Shown: piece by piece, positions 25,246 to 36,114 of the stretch
Layout of the letters: the number at the start of each line of letters is the position of its first letter
Position numbering within the stretch: the stretch's first letter is position 1
Origin: Podocnemis expansa
Taxonomy: Eukaryota; Chordata; Testudines; Podocnemididae
Assembly (NCBI GenBank): GCA_007922195.1
Contig: ML682116.1
Location: forward strand, 1,012,433 to 1,076,432
DNA: 64,000 nucleotides
Direction: 5' to 3'
The notes under the pieces: generated by a model
The model's input: only the letters and a program-made list of their open reading frames with translations
The model's database searches: none
What the model was told of the DNA's origin: nothing
Position numbers and translations under genes: made by a program

Positions 25246-25479
25246 AGAATGCAGACAGAGAGAGACATCTTAAGACAGCACTTCACAGTAGTGAGCCACC
25301 TGTTATCCAATAGGAGATGCCAATAAGAGGAGTGTTTTCAAAGCCTTGCCTGTCCCAGAGAGAGGCACTAAACTTGGGCTGGAGGGAGATATTACGGCTT
25401 GGGATTCTTGGTTGCAAATCCTAGCAGTAGGTGCCTACAGTGTCACTGAGAAAGAGAAGAACTTCCGTCCCAACTTTTA

Positions 25480-25720
25480 AGCCAGTGGTTATGGTACTCA
25501 CCTGGGACATGGGAGACCCCACCCCCAGCTCAATTTACCCCTTGACCAGAGGGAGAAAAGGGATATGAACAGGGATCTGCCACCTTCTGAATGAGTGCTG
25601 TAGCCATTGTTCCAGGTGATATTCTTACATGCACCTCCCTCAGTATCTCCTATTGAAGGTTTTGCACTCTAGATAAAGAAGCTGTGGGGTAGAAGGAGAA
25701 TTTAAAAGCAATCCTGGGTT
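25480..25720 (+). mobile_element. tRNA-derived turtle SINE (Cry type)
   Basis: GCCAGTGGTTATGGTACTCA (A-box region) then CCTGGGACATGGGAGACCCC is the standard head of the turtle Pol III SINE. The B box is badly altered (CCCCCAGCTCAATTT), but the following GACCAGAGGGAGAAAAGGGA fits the body. A second tRNA-like piece in reverse orientation (GGGATATGAACAGGGATCTG...TGTAGCCATT) lies at 25560-25615, so two SINE heads may be partly merged. Confidence 0.65.
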
Positions 25721-26084
25721 TTTCATCTCCCAGGTGACCACTCTAATTCTCATTCTTGTGTGTTCTCACTCTCCCTTGGACCCAAATAACCAAGAAAGTG
25801 TACGCACATAAAGCCCAGAGGCTGGGCTCTGGGCTCCCACCCTACCCCTTACTTTTGGCTTGCTGCCAAAGGCAATGGGGCAGAGGGAGCAGGCAGTCTG
25901 GCAGCTGGGGGGACATGCGTGAAGGCCCCATCAGGGAGGCAACACAGTGCTCGGGCTCAGGGTGGTTGCTACACTCGCCACTCTCCCCAAGGACGCCCCT
26001 CCCCCCATTCAGCAGGAGTTTTATGCACTGCAGTGTTCCCAAAATCAGGAATTGAGTGCCTGAAACGTGTCTTTAAGTGCCCAA

Positions 26085-26205
26085 CTCCTCTTGTGCATTT
26101 AGGTCTATGAGTAATACAGTAAAGCTCTTGCAGAAGTGGGAACTGAACCTTCTTCCCAGAGCTGTGCCTTAACCACCAGGCCATTCCCTTCTTCAAATCC
26201 ACCCA
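26085..26205 (-). mobile_element. tRNA-derived SINE
   Basis: The minus strand reads GGCCTGGTGGTTAAGGCACA (A box, about 26183-26164) and GGTTCAGTTCCC (B box, about 26149-26138), with tRNA-like spacing. This is a well-preserved Pol III promoter head. The body is short. Confidence 0.7.
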
Positions 26206-26337
26206 TCCCTACATCTAAGTTTTTTCTGACATGCCAGATGCTTTTCAAGAGGTCATATCTAACAACATTTCTGTCTAGAATTTTGTTCTGTCTCTGTTAC
26301 CTTCTAGAATCAATTTACTTTTTTGCCTTCCTCTTTA

Positions 26338-26520
26338 GCATGAGGCATAGCTTACTTGATGGTGGATTCTCTGTACCTTAAAGTTTTTAAACTGTGATCT
26401 GAGGACTTTTAATAACTCAGTCATAGGTTAGAGGTTTATTAGAGGAGTGGGTGGGTGAGGTTTTGTGACCTGCCTTGCAGACTAGATGATTATATTGGTC
26501 CTTTCTGACTTTAGAGTCTA
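26338..26520 (+). mobile_element. CR1-like LINE 3' end, interrupted by MITE
   Basis: It is colinear with 24625-24838 over GGCATAGCTTACTTGATG, GATTCTCTGTACCTTAAAG, AATAACTCAGTCATAGGTTAG, GCAGACTAGATGATTATA and CCTTTCTGACTTTAGAGTCTA. The normal CR1 end (AGTCTATG...) is split by the element at 26521-26868; the leftover CTATGCGACTT follows it at about 26869. The MITE therefore inserted after this CR1 copy. Confidence 0.7.
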
Positions 26521-26868
26521 CGGGTATGTCTACGTCTGCTTTTTTAGTTCGGACTTGCTAGTCTGAACTAAAAAAGCCTGAGGTTAGTCTAAACTAGCCT
26601 CAGGCTTTTTAGTTCAAACTAGCCATGTGTACTAGTTCCAACTAATGGCTTAGTTCAAACTCTTTTAGTTTGATCTAGCCATTAGTCTATGTCTACATTG
26701 TGCTAGTTCGAACTTAAAGTTCAAACTAAGCTCTTAGTCTGGACTAACCAGTCAAATTTATTAGTTCAGATTAAGCTTTGCTTAGTTAAAACTAAAAAAT
26801 TTCTGAGTTTGAACTAAGCAAAGACTAGCATAGACATGGACTAATTGGCTAGGGTAGACATAGCCTAT
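26521..26868. mobile_element. multi-level palindromic MITE (GGGTATGTCTAC ends)
   Basis: The outer termini GGGTATGTCTACG (left) and GGGTAGACATAGCC (right) are inverted repeats. Inside lies a second pair, TATGTCTACATTGTGCTAG (about 26685) and CTAGCATAGACATGG (about 26824). The body is built from many TAGTTCRAACTA-type units forming local hairpins, e.g. GCTTTTTTAGTTCGGA with TCTGAACTAAAAAAGC (26538-26577) and GCCTGAGGTTAG with CTAGCCTCAGGC. There is no open frame. A short CTA may be duplicated at the ends; no 8-bp duplication is seen, which argues against hAT. Confidence 0.75.
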
Positions 26869-27514
26869 GCGACTTAGGAGAATACATTGCACAGCATCCT
26901 TCTCATGGGCAAATTTGTTGAAATCAATAGTGAAATACTTCGAATTAATCCAAGCCTAAATATCTTTTACTCATGAACACGGAATATGTTTTCTCAGTGC
27001 TTATAATGGCCCCTTTCCCATTCACTCTGTTTACCGGAGTAGATGTATATTTTAGTGTCTCTATGTTTTTGATGTAAAGAAAGTGTCTATAGTAAGACAA
27101 CACAACTACATTAACTCTGGTAAATGGCTTGGAGGTGTATATTTCATTTTGTAGACTTTACACAAGCAAAACGGCTGTTAAAAAGAGTGAACATGTATGT
27201 TTACCTAGCAAAACTATAAGATTCCCTTCCCTCTGTGCATTTCAATATACCCATTAAGGGCTAAAATCTGGCATCACTAGTGTCAGGATGAAAAATAATG
27301 CATGGGAGTTAGTATGATGCAGGGTGAAAGGTGCACACAGCACAGCACTTCCATTGATAGTATATGTCCTTTCTCACATGAATCCTGGCCATATTCTTTT
27401 AATTTGTGGTGGCATAGGTAGACTAGACAAGATTACGGGTACATATTTTCAGCAGTAACAAATACCGTCCTACAGGAACTCAAGGTTTGCCTGATCAAGA
27501 TCTTGTGCAGGTTT
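26869..27514. other. non-coding stretch, nothing recognised
   Basis: No gene or bounded repeat is seen before the second hAT element. Confidence 0.5.
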
Positions 27515-27522
27515 GGTACAAA
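27515..27522. repeat. 8-bp target-site duplication (left)
   Basis: GGTACAAA precedes the left terminus of the second hAT-type element and is repeated exactly at 30250-30257. Confidence 0.9.
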
Positions 27523-27945
27523 CAGAGCCATCCTTAGGGTAGGTCAAATGGGACATCTGATGTGGGCACCACGCTTTGGGGGCCCCGGGGGGCCTGCACC
27601 CCCATGGCAGGGATCGGCATGAGCTCCACCTCTCCCACAGCGAGCCCCAAATATTTTTGGCCTGCAGACACAGGCTCACTCAGAGGCTGCTCCGCAGGTG
27701 AATAGCTGGGCTGCCTGCCGCCCTCCCCCTGGAGCCTCCTGCTGAGCAGTTAGCTGGAGTGGGGTGCGGGAGGTTTAACCGGGTCCTCCCCCAGCAGACA
27801 CTGCCAGCACCAGCCCAGGGAACACACAGCCGGGTAAGTACTGGGAGGAGTCTGGTGGGACCCTGAGTCTGAGCCCGGAGGGGGACAAGGGTGCTGGGGA
27901 TACGAGACTCTCCCTGGGCCCCGATTCACATTGGGCTAGTGGGGA

Positions 27946-28003
27946 GCAGATTTATTTTTCGCATGAGCTTTCGTGGGAGAAAATCCCACTTCATCAGATG
28001 CTT
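27946..28003 (-). mobile_element. Penelope-like terminal repeat fragment (hammerhead-like core)
   Basis: Only the core is left. On the minus strand it reads CATCTGATGAAGTGGGA, then TCCCACGAAAGCTCATGCGA and AAATAAATCTG. The conserved CTGATGA and GAAA blocks and a perfect GTGGGA/TCCCAC stem are intact. It lies inside the hAT-type element. Confidence 0.75.
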
Positions 28004-29146
28004 GTATCAGTCTTTGTTTCCAAACCCCTCAGCCCCTCCCTTTCAGGGCTGAGGTGATTCTTTTGTCTCTTCACAGACACCTTCATTAGCGACCTTTGTC
28101 TCTGTCCAGCTCACTGCTGCTGGGAGAGACCTCTGTCTCCTTCCTTATCCCTGAGCCATAGAAAGCATGTTATATGTTTGTTCACACGTATGAAGTTGTA
28201 GGAAACATATCATCATAGAAATCATGAAGAATAGGTTATTAGCATCCACACAGAAACACTGCATGGTGCAATTGGCAGCAAATCATACAATTCCAGTGTA
28301 CAAGTGAACAGAAAAATCATGTAGATCATAACCCAGGATGCACACCATCAAACGTGCCCCTCTGGGCCCTGGGTCATGCTGGGTTGGTGGCCAGGCAAGA
28401 GGATGGCAGGCAGGCCAAATGGTGAGACTAGAGAGCAGGCTGGACCAGGGATCCTGTGTGAGCATTGATCACCAGCCATTTACAGTGTTTTCTTCTTTTC
28501 TTTCTGGGGTGGACCCTTGCTTTTCTGGGAGTTGTTTGCATCACTTAGCCACTAAGGTAGTGGTAGTATTTGCATTTCGTCAGGACAGGCTGGTATTGAC
28601 TGATTCCATCACACATAGCCTTCATTCACACATCTTGTCCACACATTTAAATGAAATTCCAGAGTATACACCTAAAAGAAGTTTTATCAAGAATACAAAA
28701 TAGAGTTCTAAATTTACAACATCAAGTTTTGTTGGATATTGGTTACAATGTTTATTAAAATGAGTTAGTTACTTAAATTATGATATGAAAGAACAGATAC
28801 AGTGTTGCCTAACAGATGCTTTAAAAGGTACATTCAATTAATTTTACCTGTGTCCCTACATTGTGGCTACAGAAGCCTGCTACACTAGCATGAAGAATAC
28901 AGTTAGGGAAACGAATTCCTTGAGTGAAGTATATGGTATTAATTTATACAGTATTGCCAGTTTCAAGAGATCAAAAATCACAAGAATGGCAAAAATAAAT
29001 CCTTGGGGGGGGGCAAGATTATACTGTGTTTTTAAACTAATCTCTTGATATTTGAACTCCCCCTACCCATCCCAGGGTGCATAGGTGACAATTAGTGTTG
29101 CCTGCTCTTTCTACCAGAGATACTAGGTAAGTTTTCATCTTTTTAC

Positions 29147-29528
29147 CAGGGGCATCACTGGCCTGGGGAGGGACCCAGGGCATGGGCCCAGGCCCCGCCC
29201 CCAGCCCGCAGGCCCCACCCCCTGGCCGGGGACAGGGCCAGAAGATGCCACACTGCCGCAGGTGGCAGGGCCCTGCATCCCTGGCCGGGGATGGGGCCGG
29301 AAGTGGGGAAGCGGCCGTGGGCAGCTGGGCCCCAAATCCCTGGCCGGGGATGGGGCTGGAAGCGGCCGTGGGTGGCTGGGCCCCGGATCCCCAGCCAGGA
29401 ACAGGGCTGGAAGCAGCCGTGGGCAGCTGGGCCCCAGATGTCCAGCCCAATTGGTCCGGAGATCCAGGGCACTGGCGCTGGTATTCGGGGCACGTGCCCT
29501 GGGTGCCAGGGCACCAGCGACGCCTCTG
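29147..29528. mobile_element. GC-rich hAT-like MITE nested in the larger hAT element
   Basis: The ends CAGGGGCATCACTGG (left) and CCAGCGACGCCTCTG (right) pair at 12 of 15 positions. Flanks CTTTTTAC and TTTTTTAC match at 7 of 8, as expected of an aged 8-bp hAT duplication. The interior is strikingly GC-rich and contains a ~51-bp tandem repeat. Because GC-rich DNA has few stops, all six frames look open here (100-167 codons); these are not genes. Confidence 0.75.
29277..29440. repeat. GC-rich minisatellite, ~51-bp unit, about 3 copies
   Basis: Units begin ATCCCTGGCCGGGGATGGGG (29277), ATCCCTGGCCGGGGATGGGG (29336) and ATCCCCAGCCAGGAACAGGG (29387), and end GGCAGCTGGGCCCC or a close variant. Spacings are 59, 51 and 51 bp; the first unit carries an extra 8 bp (TGGGGAAG). 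Confidence 0.85.
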
Positions 29529-30249
29529 TTTTTTACCCATCTTTTATATTTGCTGATTCTCAAGTAAATCTATGGAACTTCCTGTGTCTTGCTTCTTCAG
29601 AGCTCCTGTGTGATCATTGTAAATGGCTGGTGATCAGACGTGACTTTCGTCTCATATTTTGTTCTTTTTCTTTCTGGATGGATCCTTCTTGCTTTTCCCA
29701 TCCTGAGTGAAATGGACTTGCTTGCCTCATGGTTCCCTAACTTCTCCCACCTGGTTTGCATGCACCTTTCAACTGGGACCAGGCCAGAGGCTTTTTAAAT
29801 TTTCTGCTCTGCAGCATGTCCAGGCATTTGGCCTAGGACAGGAACAGCATGGAAAATTGCAGATGCTGTGCTGCCTTCCTTGGTGCCTGCCACCCAGCTG
29901 CACTTCTCTTACTCTCCTGACACCCCACTTTATCCTCCCGTGCTTCCCACTCTCATGCTGCCACTCAGAAGATTGTGGGGAAGGCAAGCATCACAGCAAA
30001 ATTCATGGGAGGAGCAGGGCTGGAAGTCCCAGGAACAGTATGATCCATCACACTCCCTCCTACTCCTATTTGCAGAGCTTCCTGGTTCCTGATATTCAGC
30101 AACAGGAACCTGGAGGAGTTAAGGAATGATGGGCCTTGTAAGACACAAGCCTGGGCTGGCTGGCCCTGCCCCCCAGTGCTGGGGTGGGGGTGGGGATCCC
30201 ACAGAGAGTGATTTGCCCAGGGCCCCGCACCCCCCTAGCGACGGCCCTG

Positions 30250-30257
30250 GGTACAAA
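30250..30257. repeat. 8-bp target-site duplication (right)
   Basis: GGTACAAA, identical to 27515-27522. Confidence 0.9.
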
Positions 30258-31109
30258 GCATGCCTGCTCAGCTGGGCAACAACATACATGTGATGAAATG
30301 TCCCACTGAGTGCAAGCCTGGGTTTACGTGCCCAGATGAGTAGTTTGGCAAAGCACTGGTACCTTCACAATACCAGATGTTTTCAGGATTTAACAAACTG
30401 TCAGAAGAACAGTCAGAAATTAGACCTCAGTATATCTGATGTAAATGACTTAAATAGTATTTATGGTAATCAGAGTTAAGCACTGAGATAGAAATAAGAG
30501 TCACAGGAAGGTTGCCAAAATATTCAGGCATTAAGAAGATATGTTATGTTAACAATAAAGGAATTATCTTTTTGTCATTACTACTACCAATTCTGTGAGG
30601 TCTGCTCTTACACTCACACTAAAACTTACAGCATCAAATTGAAATCCTTAAAACTCAGAAAAGAAAATTTGTTTTTACTGTTGAGTAACATTTACCCCCT
30701 CATACACACAAGCACACGTCAAAAAAACCAAACCTCCAAGAATATGCTCAAAGCAGAAAATGAAGATCGCAAGTCAAATGAGTAAATACAAAATTAAACT
30801 ACAGAAAACTGGCAAATATTTACATACTCTGTAAATAAAGGCATTGGAATAGAGGAATTCCAATAAATGTTTTTAAATCAACTATAAATTTTTATTCTTC
30901 CATTTCATTAATGTAAATGCTCTGAATAATTAATAGTTACAAAGCTGCAAAATTCAGTTTCAGATTACAAAGTCCCAAAGATCTGTGTGGACCTCAGTCT
31001 ATGATGTAGGTGATCACAATACATTAAAAAAAAAAGTTTAATTTCTACAGCAACATCCACCTGAAGATGTCAAAGGAACAGACAGACAAATTAATTAAGT
31101 TTCACAACA
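30258..31109. other. non-coding stretch, nothing recognised
   Basis: AT-rich; no bounded repeat or plausible gene. Confidence 0.5.
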
Positions 31110-31262
31110 CCACTATTATGCTAGTTTTTCAGATGGGGAACTAGAGAAGACGGATTAACCTACTCAAGGTCAAACAGGAAGTCCATTTAAGTTCTAGGAA
31201 ATAAAACTTAAAGACAATCCAACTTCCAGGTGCATGTTTTAACCACAAAACTAGCTTTCCTT
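31110..31262 (-). mobile_element. MIR/CORE-SINE fragment
   Basis: TTTTTCAGATGGGGAACTAGAG, TTAACCTACTCAAGGTCAAACAGGAAGTC and AACCACAAAACTAGC follow the order of the reverse-complement MIR consensus (CAGATGGGGAAACTGAGGC...CAAGGTCACACAGC...CCACTAG). Confidence 0.6.
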
Positions 31263-31409
31263 CCTCTGTTGAAGTTTCATATAGGACCAACTTCACCATG
31301 CAAAAATGAATTCAAGTGTCAGAAATAGAAGATATCTTACATGTTCAATACCAAAAAATGCTGTGAAACATGGTGCTTGTTATCCGGATTGTCTTATGTT
31401 TTCTGTACC

Positions 31410-31570
31410 AATACCCAGGAGAAAGAGGGTCAATTCCCAGCTTTGTGACAGACTTCCTTGACACCTTGTGCAAGCCACAATCTATCTATGACTCAGTACC
31501 TCATCTGTAATTTGGGCACTAAGAACTTCCTATCTCACCTTTTGATGTATTTTCAAACCCTGAAGAAATA
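31410..31570 (+). mobile_element. MIR/CORE-SINE fragment
   Basis: CCCAGCTTTGTGACAGAC, CACCTTGTGCAAGCCACAAT, CTCAGTACCTCATCTGTAAT and a trailing TTTGATGTATT match the sense MIR order (CAGCTCTGCCAC...CCTTGGGCAAGTCAC...CTCAGTTTCCTCATCTGTAAAATGGG). Confidence 0.6.
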
Positions 31571-31745
31571 AGTAAAAAACGAACAAATCTTGCATAGCCC
31601 TCATAAGGAAAAGGTGAAAAATGACTGGGAGGAATTGACATACTACAGGGATGGGTCTATATAAGTAGTACATACATAAATACGCTCACTGATATCAAGG
31701 TGTTTACTTACAGTACAAAACACTTGAACAGAAGTGTGTGTGCAG

Positions 31746-31921
31746 CACTGTTCCCTCTAAGCTGTGCGCATGCACACAGGACATGAAACCTGCGCACACA
31801 ACAAAAAGCGCGCACAAAAAAATTCAAAAGAGCTAATAATGATGCTCACAAAGAAATTTTTTTTGCGCACACAAAGAAATGTTTTGCACACACAGCCTAC
31901 AAATAATTAGAGGGAACATTG
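31746..31921. mobile_element. hAT MITE, 176 bp, with target duplication
   Basis: The ends CACTGTTCCCTCTAA (31746-31760) and TTAGAGGGAACATTG (31907-31921) are inverted repeats (14 of 15). Flanks GTGTGCAG (31738-31745) and GTATGCAG (31922-31929) match at 7 of 8. The interior is made of GCGCACAC/GTGTGCGC-like units. This is the widespread CTGTTCCCTCTAA family of sauropsid MITEs. Confidence 0.82.
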
Positions 31922-31929
31922 GTATGCAG

Positions 31930-33679
31930 GATGAGATCCTAAGTTATCGCTGGAGCTCTTTTTATGTTAGAGTGGACTGAATTCATCTAATCATATATCA
32001 AGCTTGTCATCCTCTAACACAGAATTCAGTTCTTGGCAATGTCTTAACTTCTCTCATCAATAACACTGCATAAACGTTAGACCTTAAAGCCAAGTCAGAT
32101 GCTCACTATAATTTGAAACACATTTTCATTGTCAGTGTTCTTGTGCCCATCTATGGCAGATATGAAACAGTAATCTGCAATTAGAGCATTAAAGAATACT
32201 TATGTTATAATGCAAGCTTTCCTTTATTTTCAGTTAGTATTTAATTCATTTGAAATCAGCATACACTGCAATTTCCCTCACCCCCATAAAGGAAAAACTG
32301 GCCTCAGTAAAAAATTGATAACCATGCAAGATTACAAAGTAAAAGCTACTGTATTCTACCAGCTCTTATAAGGCCTTGGCTAAAACTATGACAAAGTCCA
32401 TGGAGCTCCTAAGTTATGTGTCATTTCCTGAATGTGTTAAATCACAAAAAGTACTGTATCTTGTAGAATTATTACTGTTATTAAACACAGTATATGTTAC
32501 ATATGTCGATCTATTTGCCCACTATTTTGATTCTTCCATTAAACTTTACATTGAGGAAGGAATGGTCCTCAGAAAAGATAAACACTGCTTCAGTTTTACA
32601 TTTGAAACCTTCAGAAGGGCTTTAATATTCTAAGAACAAAGCCACAATTTTCAGATATATGGCTAAAGCTAGGTTCCTAATTCCATATTTAGATGTGTGA
32701 AGCTAAGCTTGTCCAAGGGTTCTAAGGGAGTTAAATGTCAAAATCACACTGGAACTCATTGGGAGTTGGACCTCACTCTTTGGTGTCTTTGAGCGGTGGT
32801 GGATGAACAACTACATATCCCTGCAGAAGACAGAATACTGTAGGGACAGAAACTGCTGCTGTCAGGCAGCTGCTGAGACAATTTGCATTAGAAAGATTGT
32901 AAATGCCACTGAAATACCCCCAGACAGAACCCACCAGAAAAGACAGATGCACATTCAACTAAATCAACATGTTGGTGTAGACCTCTGCACCCTTTCAAAG
33001 TCCCACTGATGCCAATGAGACTCTGCATAGGCAATTGTGCTAGTGTATCAATTTGCATGACCATAGCCTACCTTTGATTTTCCTTTTTTTTTTTTTTTAG
33101 GTTATTATAACAGATAGTCATCACAAACTTCCTATAAACAGGTGTGTTACTGTCCTGTTATTCCAGCTGTGCAAGGCAGCTCCAGTCAAATAGCAGCAGA
33201 AAAGGTGAACTATCCTTACATACCCAAGCCGTTAACCCCACTCTTGCTTTTCAAAAATATTAATGCCATGGAAATGCCCTTTCATAGCTAACCTGTCATT
33301 CTTGAGGAGAAATTCATTTAAAATTCATTTAAAGACGTCGTTGAATATATCTACAAAGCTAAAAAACAATGGGCAGGACATGTTTGCCTTTCCGAGAAGA
33401 AGTGGACATCTCAACTTATTCATTGGATTCCCTCTGACTGTAAATGGCCTCTTGGTTAGCCGCAGATGAGATGGGCAGATCCGATGGTAAAAGTTCTCTG
33501 ACGGAAGTGGAAGCAGATCACTCATGAGAGATAAGTGGCTTGAGATCAACCTGCAATTATGGCGTTCTTCAAACAAGGATGTAGCAAATCGATGACAGGT
33601 TGGATACAGGTAATAAGGAGCTTTATCTACCCTAAACTATTTGACTTTGCAAACACTTGCACTCCTCCATCCAGGCATG
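31930..33679. other. non-coding stretch with old repeat scraps
   Basis: There is no gene. A stretch near 32680-32790 (GGTTCCTAATTCC, ATATTTAGATG, AACTCATTGGGAGTTGG) resembles the old TAGGCACCTAAATA / CATTGGGAGTTGG repeat. A T14 run lies near 33085. The rest is unassigned. Confidence 0.5.
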
Positions 33680-33702
33680 CATGTGTGTGTGTATATATAT
33701 TT

Positions 33703-33744
<42 letters not shown>
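33680..33744. repeat. (GT)n(AT)n(CA)n compound microsatellite
   Basis: GTGTGTGT, then TATATA, then CACACA, so the whole can fold back on itself. An open frame through it (33559-33876 plus) contains only translated repeat (IYIYIYTHTHTHT). Confidence 0.95.
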
Positions 33745-33769
33745 GTGCTGAACTGTAGTTTCCATATCA

Positions 33770-33893
33770 TGCATCGGACAAAGTGGGTTGGAGCCCATGA
33801 ACGCTTATGCCCAAAGAAATCTGTTAGTCTTTATGGTGCCACAGGACTCTCGTTGTTTTTGCTGTACATAGACTGACACTGTTACCCATCTGG
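33770..33893 (+). mobile_element. Penelope-like terminal repeat, different subfamily
   Basis: GCATCGGACAAAGTGGGTTGGAGCCCATGAACGCTTATGCCC followed by CTGTTAGTCTTTATGGTGCCACAGGACTC has the same order as the other PLE ends but with the GCTTATG form and the outer end TAGACTGACACTGTTACCC. The hammerhead-like core is eroded (CGGACAA, GAAC). Confidence 0.7.
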
Positions 33894-36114
33894 AAAATTT
33901 CTGGCTAGAGCAGACCAATGACAGCCTATTGTTCCTATGCTCTGCAATAATTGCTAATTGTTATTTGAATTCCTAATTGACTTTGAGGTACTAAAACTTA
34001 CCTATGAAAATCCACAGGATGTTTAACTCCAGCTATTTCAGCTATTCCACCTCACTCTCTTGTCCCCCACCACATTAGTTGAATTTGGTGGGGACGTTTT
34101 ATCAGATAAAACTCAGCTTTGAACTCACAAGGTCTAGATATAGTCAAAATAGCCTCCTCACCTTTAGAAGCTTGGTCAGCTGGAGATCAGGCTGAGCCAG
34201 TTTTAAGATGTGACACCATAGTCACTTCCTGGACCAGTCCTGCTCCCTTCTGAGATCCAAACAACCAATTCATTGTAGTTTGTTCTCTCAAAAGCCCAAC
34301 TAGAATTTAATGCCTCTTAGAAACACAGCTGTCACAGTGGAAAGGAAGGAAAATCTTTTTCAATTAACAAATACGTTTCCTGTTATGCAGTGGACCACTA
34401 AGATATCAAGTCACGAATGTCGTCTTAATAATCTATGATAAATAACAACTAGTGAACAGCAATGACATAACAAAAGATTACAAAAAATTCCCTTGCAATA
34501 TCAGTCATTGAACAGCCAAGAGCAACTCTTCAGCAGCTAATGACTCACTAAGAATAATTAAGAAAAGAGTGAATCCTTGTTTAATCAGCTGGCCAATAGA
34601 ATATATTGAGAGCATATATGATTTGCCAGCACATACCGATGCACAACAGCTTGGGTTTCAGCATTACTTCTCTGAATTCTCCTTCCTTGCTATGAATTTC
34701 AGTCAAAACCAGATGCTACTTAAAAACAAGTTCTTCAAGATTTTATTCTTATTGAAGTTAGTCATTGAAATGAGACTTGGAGACCAGCATAGTTTGTAGT
34801 TCCAATTTGTGAGCACATTATGGAGTTTTAAGAGCCACTCATGTTGGTTTAAAATTCTATTTTTCTTAAATTTAGAATTTAAGATTAACAGCAGAATCGT
34901 GGAAAATCTGTTTTCTAGTTAATGGGAAAAGAGAAAGAGAAAAAGGGTTTACAAAGCAACGAAACCAGAAGCCAAAGAGGGTGAAAGAAGAGAAAATTCT
35001 ATTTTCCAAGATTACTAGAAGTCTGTTTTAAAGCTAAGTTGCAACAGGAAGGAAGCTTTGATTTCAAACAGTGCTTTAAATTTAAGGATCCATTCCAAAT
35101 GCTATTACTGAGCAGATCCTATTGTGATGGTAATGACATGTTGCGTGGGAAGTAGTGGTTTTACTTGGACCCAAGGAGAAAGAACTTTTCCATGATTGAT
35201 GTACCATATGAGGGTCAAACCACAAAATCACTAACTCATTCACTGTCCAACTCAGTGGAATTAGGTTACTTAAGTAAGTAAGATTTCCAAGCTTTCTGGA
35301 GGGGAGGGGGAAGAAGAAGGGGGGTTAATGGTGAGAATATTTCACAGATTAAATGCATTTTCTCCTTAGGGACTTCCACTTGCATTTGATTTACTTTCCA
35401 CTGGTGTTTAACAGTTCCATTAATCCATTTTAAAGGCCACCACACCACAGAAGAGTTATGGGTGAAGAAGACCACCCAAGAGACATAGTGATTCAGAATG
35501 TTCTCAAGATACTACACAGCAAAATAATGTGGAAAATCGCTAATAAGTAAATTCAGGATTGTCAGTCACTGATCCTGGTATTTCACAATTTAGGAATGGG
35601 AAGAAATAGCTAACAATTATTGGCCTAAGCTCTGGTTTTGAAAAGTTTCCAGGACCATTAATTGTAATCATTTGATTTTTTTCCCCTTAGTTATATATTC
35701 ACTTTTCTCATATACTTTTCCCCAAATAAGAACATTAAAGGCATGATATGAACTCAAGACCTTACTTAACTGTTAATCCATGATGTCAGAATAAGCACTT
35801 GCACTGCTGAAATTAATGGCAGGAACCAACACAGGACCAAGTCTTTCAGACAGAATTCAACAGTTCATCCCTATTCAGTAAAGAACTTAATCATGAGCAA
35901 TACAATCAATGGGACTCGAATACTTTAATGTTTTGCTGAATAGGAACAGATCAAGTGTGTGCTTAAATCTGTTAAACCTTCCATAACATCCTTTCCTTTA
36001 TCCTAAGAATTGTAGGTGTAAGTTTAGAAGGCTAGAAGGTTAAAAAGAATGGCACTTATCCATGCTATTTCTATATTTGATATCTTTACCAGAGTTACCA
36101 TATAAAGAAAAAAA
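33894..36114. other. non-coding stretch; one old repeat scrap
   Basis: No gene is supported. At 35860-35950, CAATGGGACTCGAATACTTT and TTTTGCTGAATAGGAACAG resemble the old GTGCTTTGCTGAATAGGGA repeat. Nothing else is recognised. Confidence 0.5.

Larger units (their letters stand above)
27523..30249. mobile_element. hAT-type DNA transposon, second copy, with nested insertions
   Basis: Left terminus CAGAGCCATCCTTAGGG (27523-27539) and right terminus CCCTAGCGACGGCCCTG (30233-30249) pair at 13 of 17 positions, and a perfect 8-bp duplication flanks them. The first 60 bp (TAGGGTAGG, GGGCACCACGCTTTGGGGGGCCC) are colinear with the copy at 20261, so the two belong to one family. This copy is longer (2.7 kb against 1.5 kb), partly because it carries a PLE fragment (27946-28003) and a GC-rich nested MITE (29147-29528). 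No transposase with recognisable catalytic blocks is visible. Frames of 121 codons (28338-28703) and 140 codons (29707-30129) are not recognised. Confidence 0.87.

Noticed and set aside
26521..26868. hAT assignment for the palindromic MITE
   Set aside because: No 8-bp duplication is visible; at most a 2-3 bp one (CTA).
28338..28703. 121-codon plus-strand frame as a hAT transposase fragment
   Set aside because: No transposase signature was recognised, and the minus strand is partly open as well.
29037..29567. Six overlapping open frames of 101-167 codons
   Set aside because: They come from a stop-poor GC-rich tandem repeat inside a MITE; all frames are open and the peptides are G/A/P repeats.
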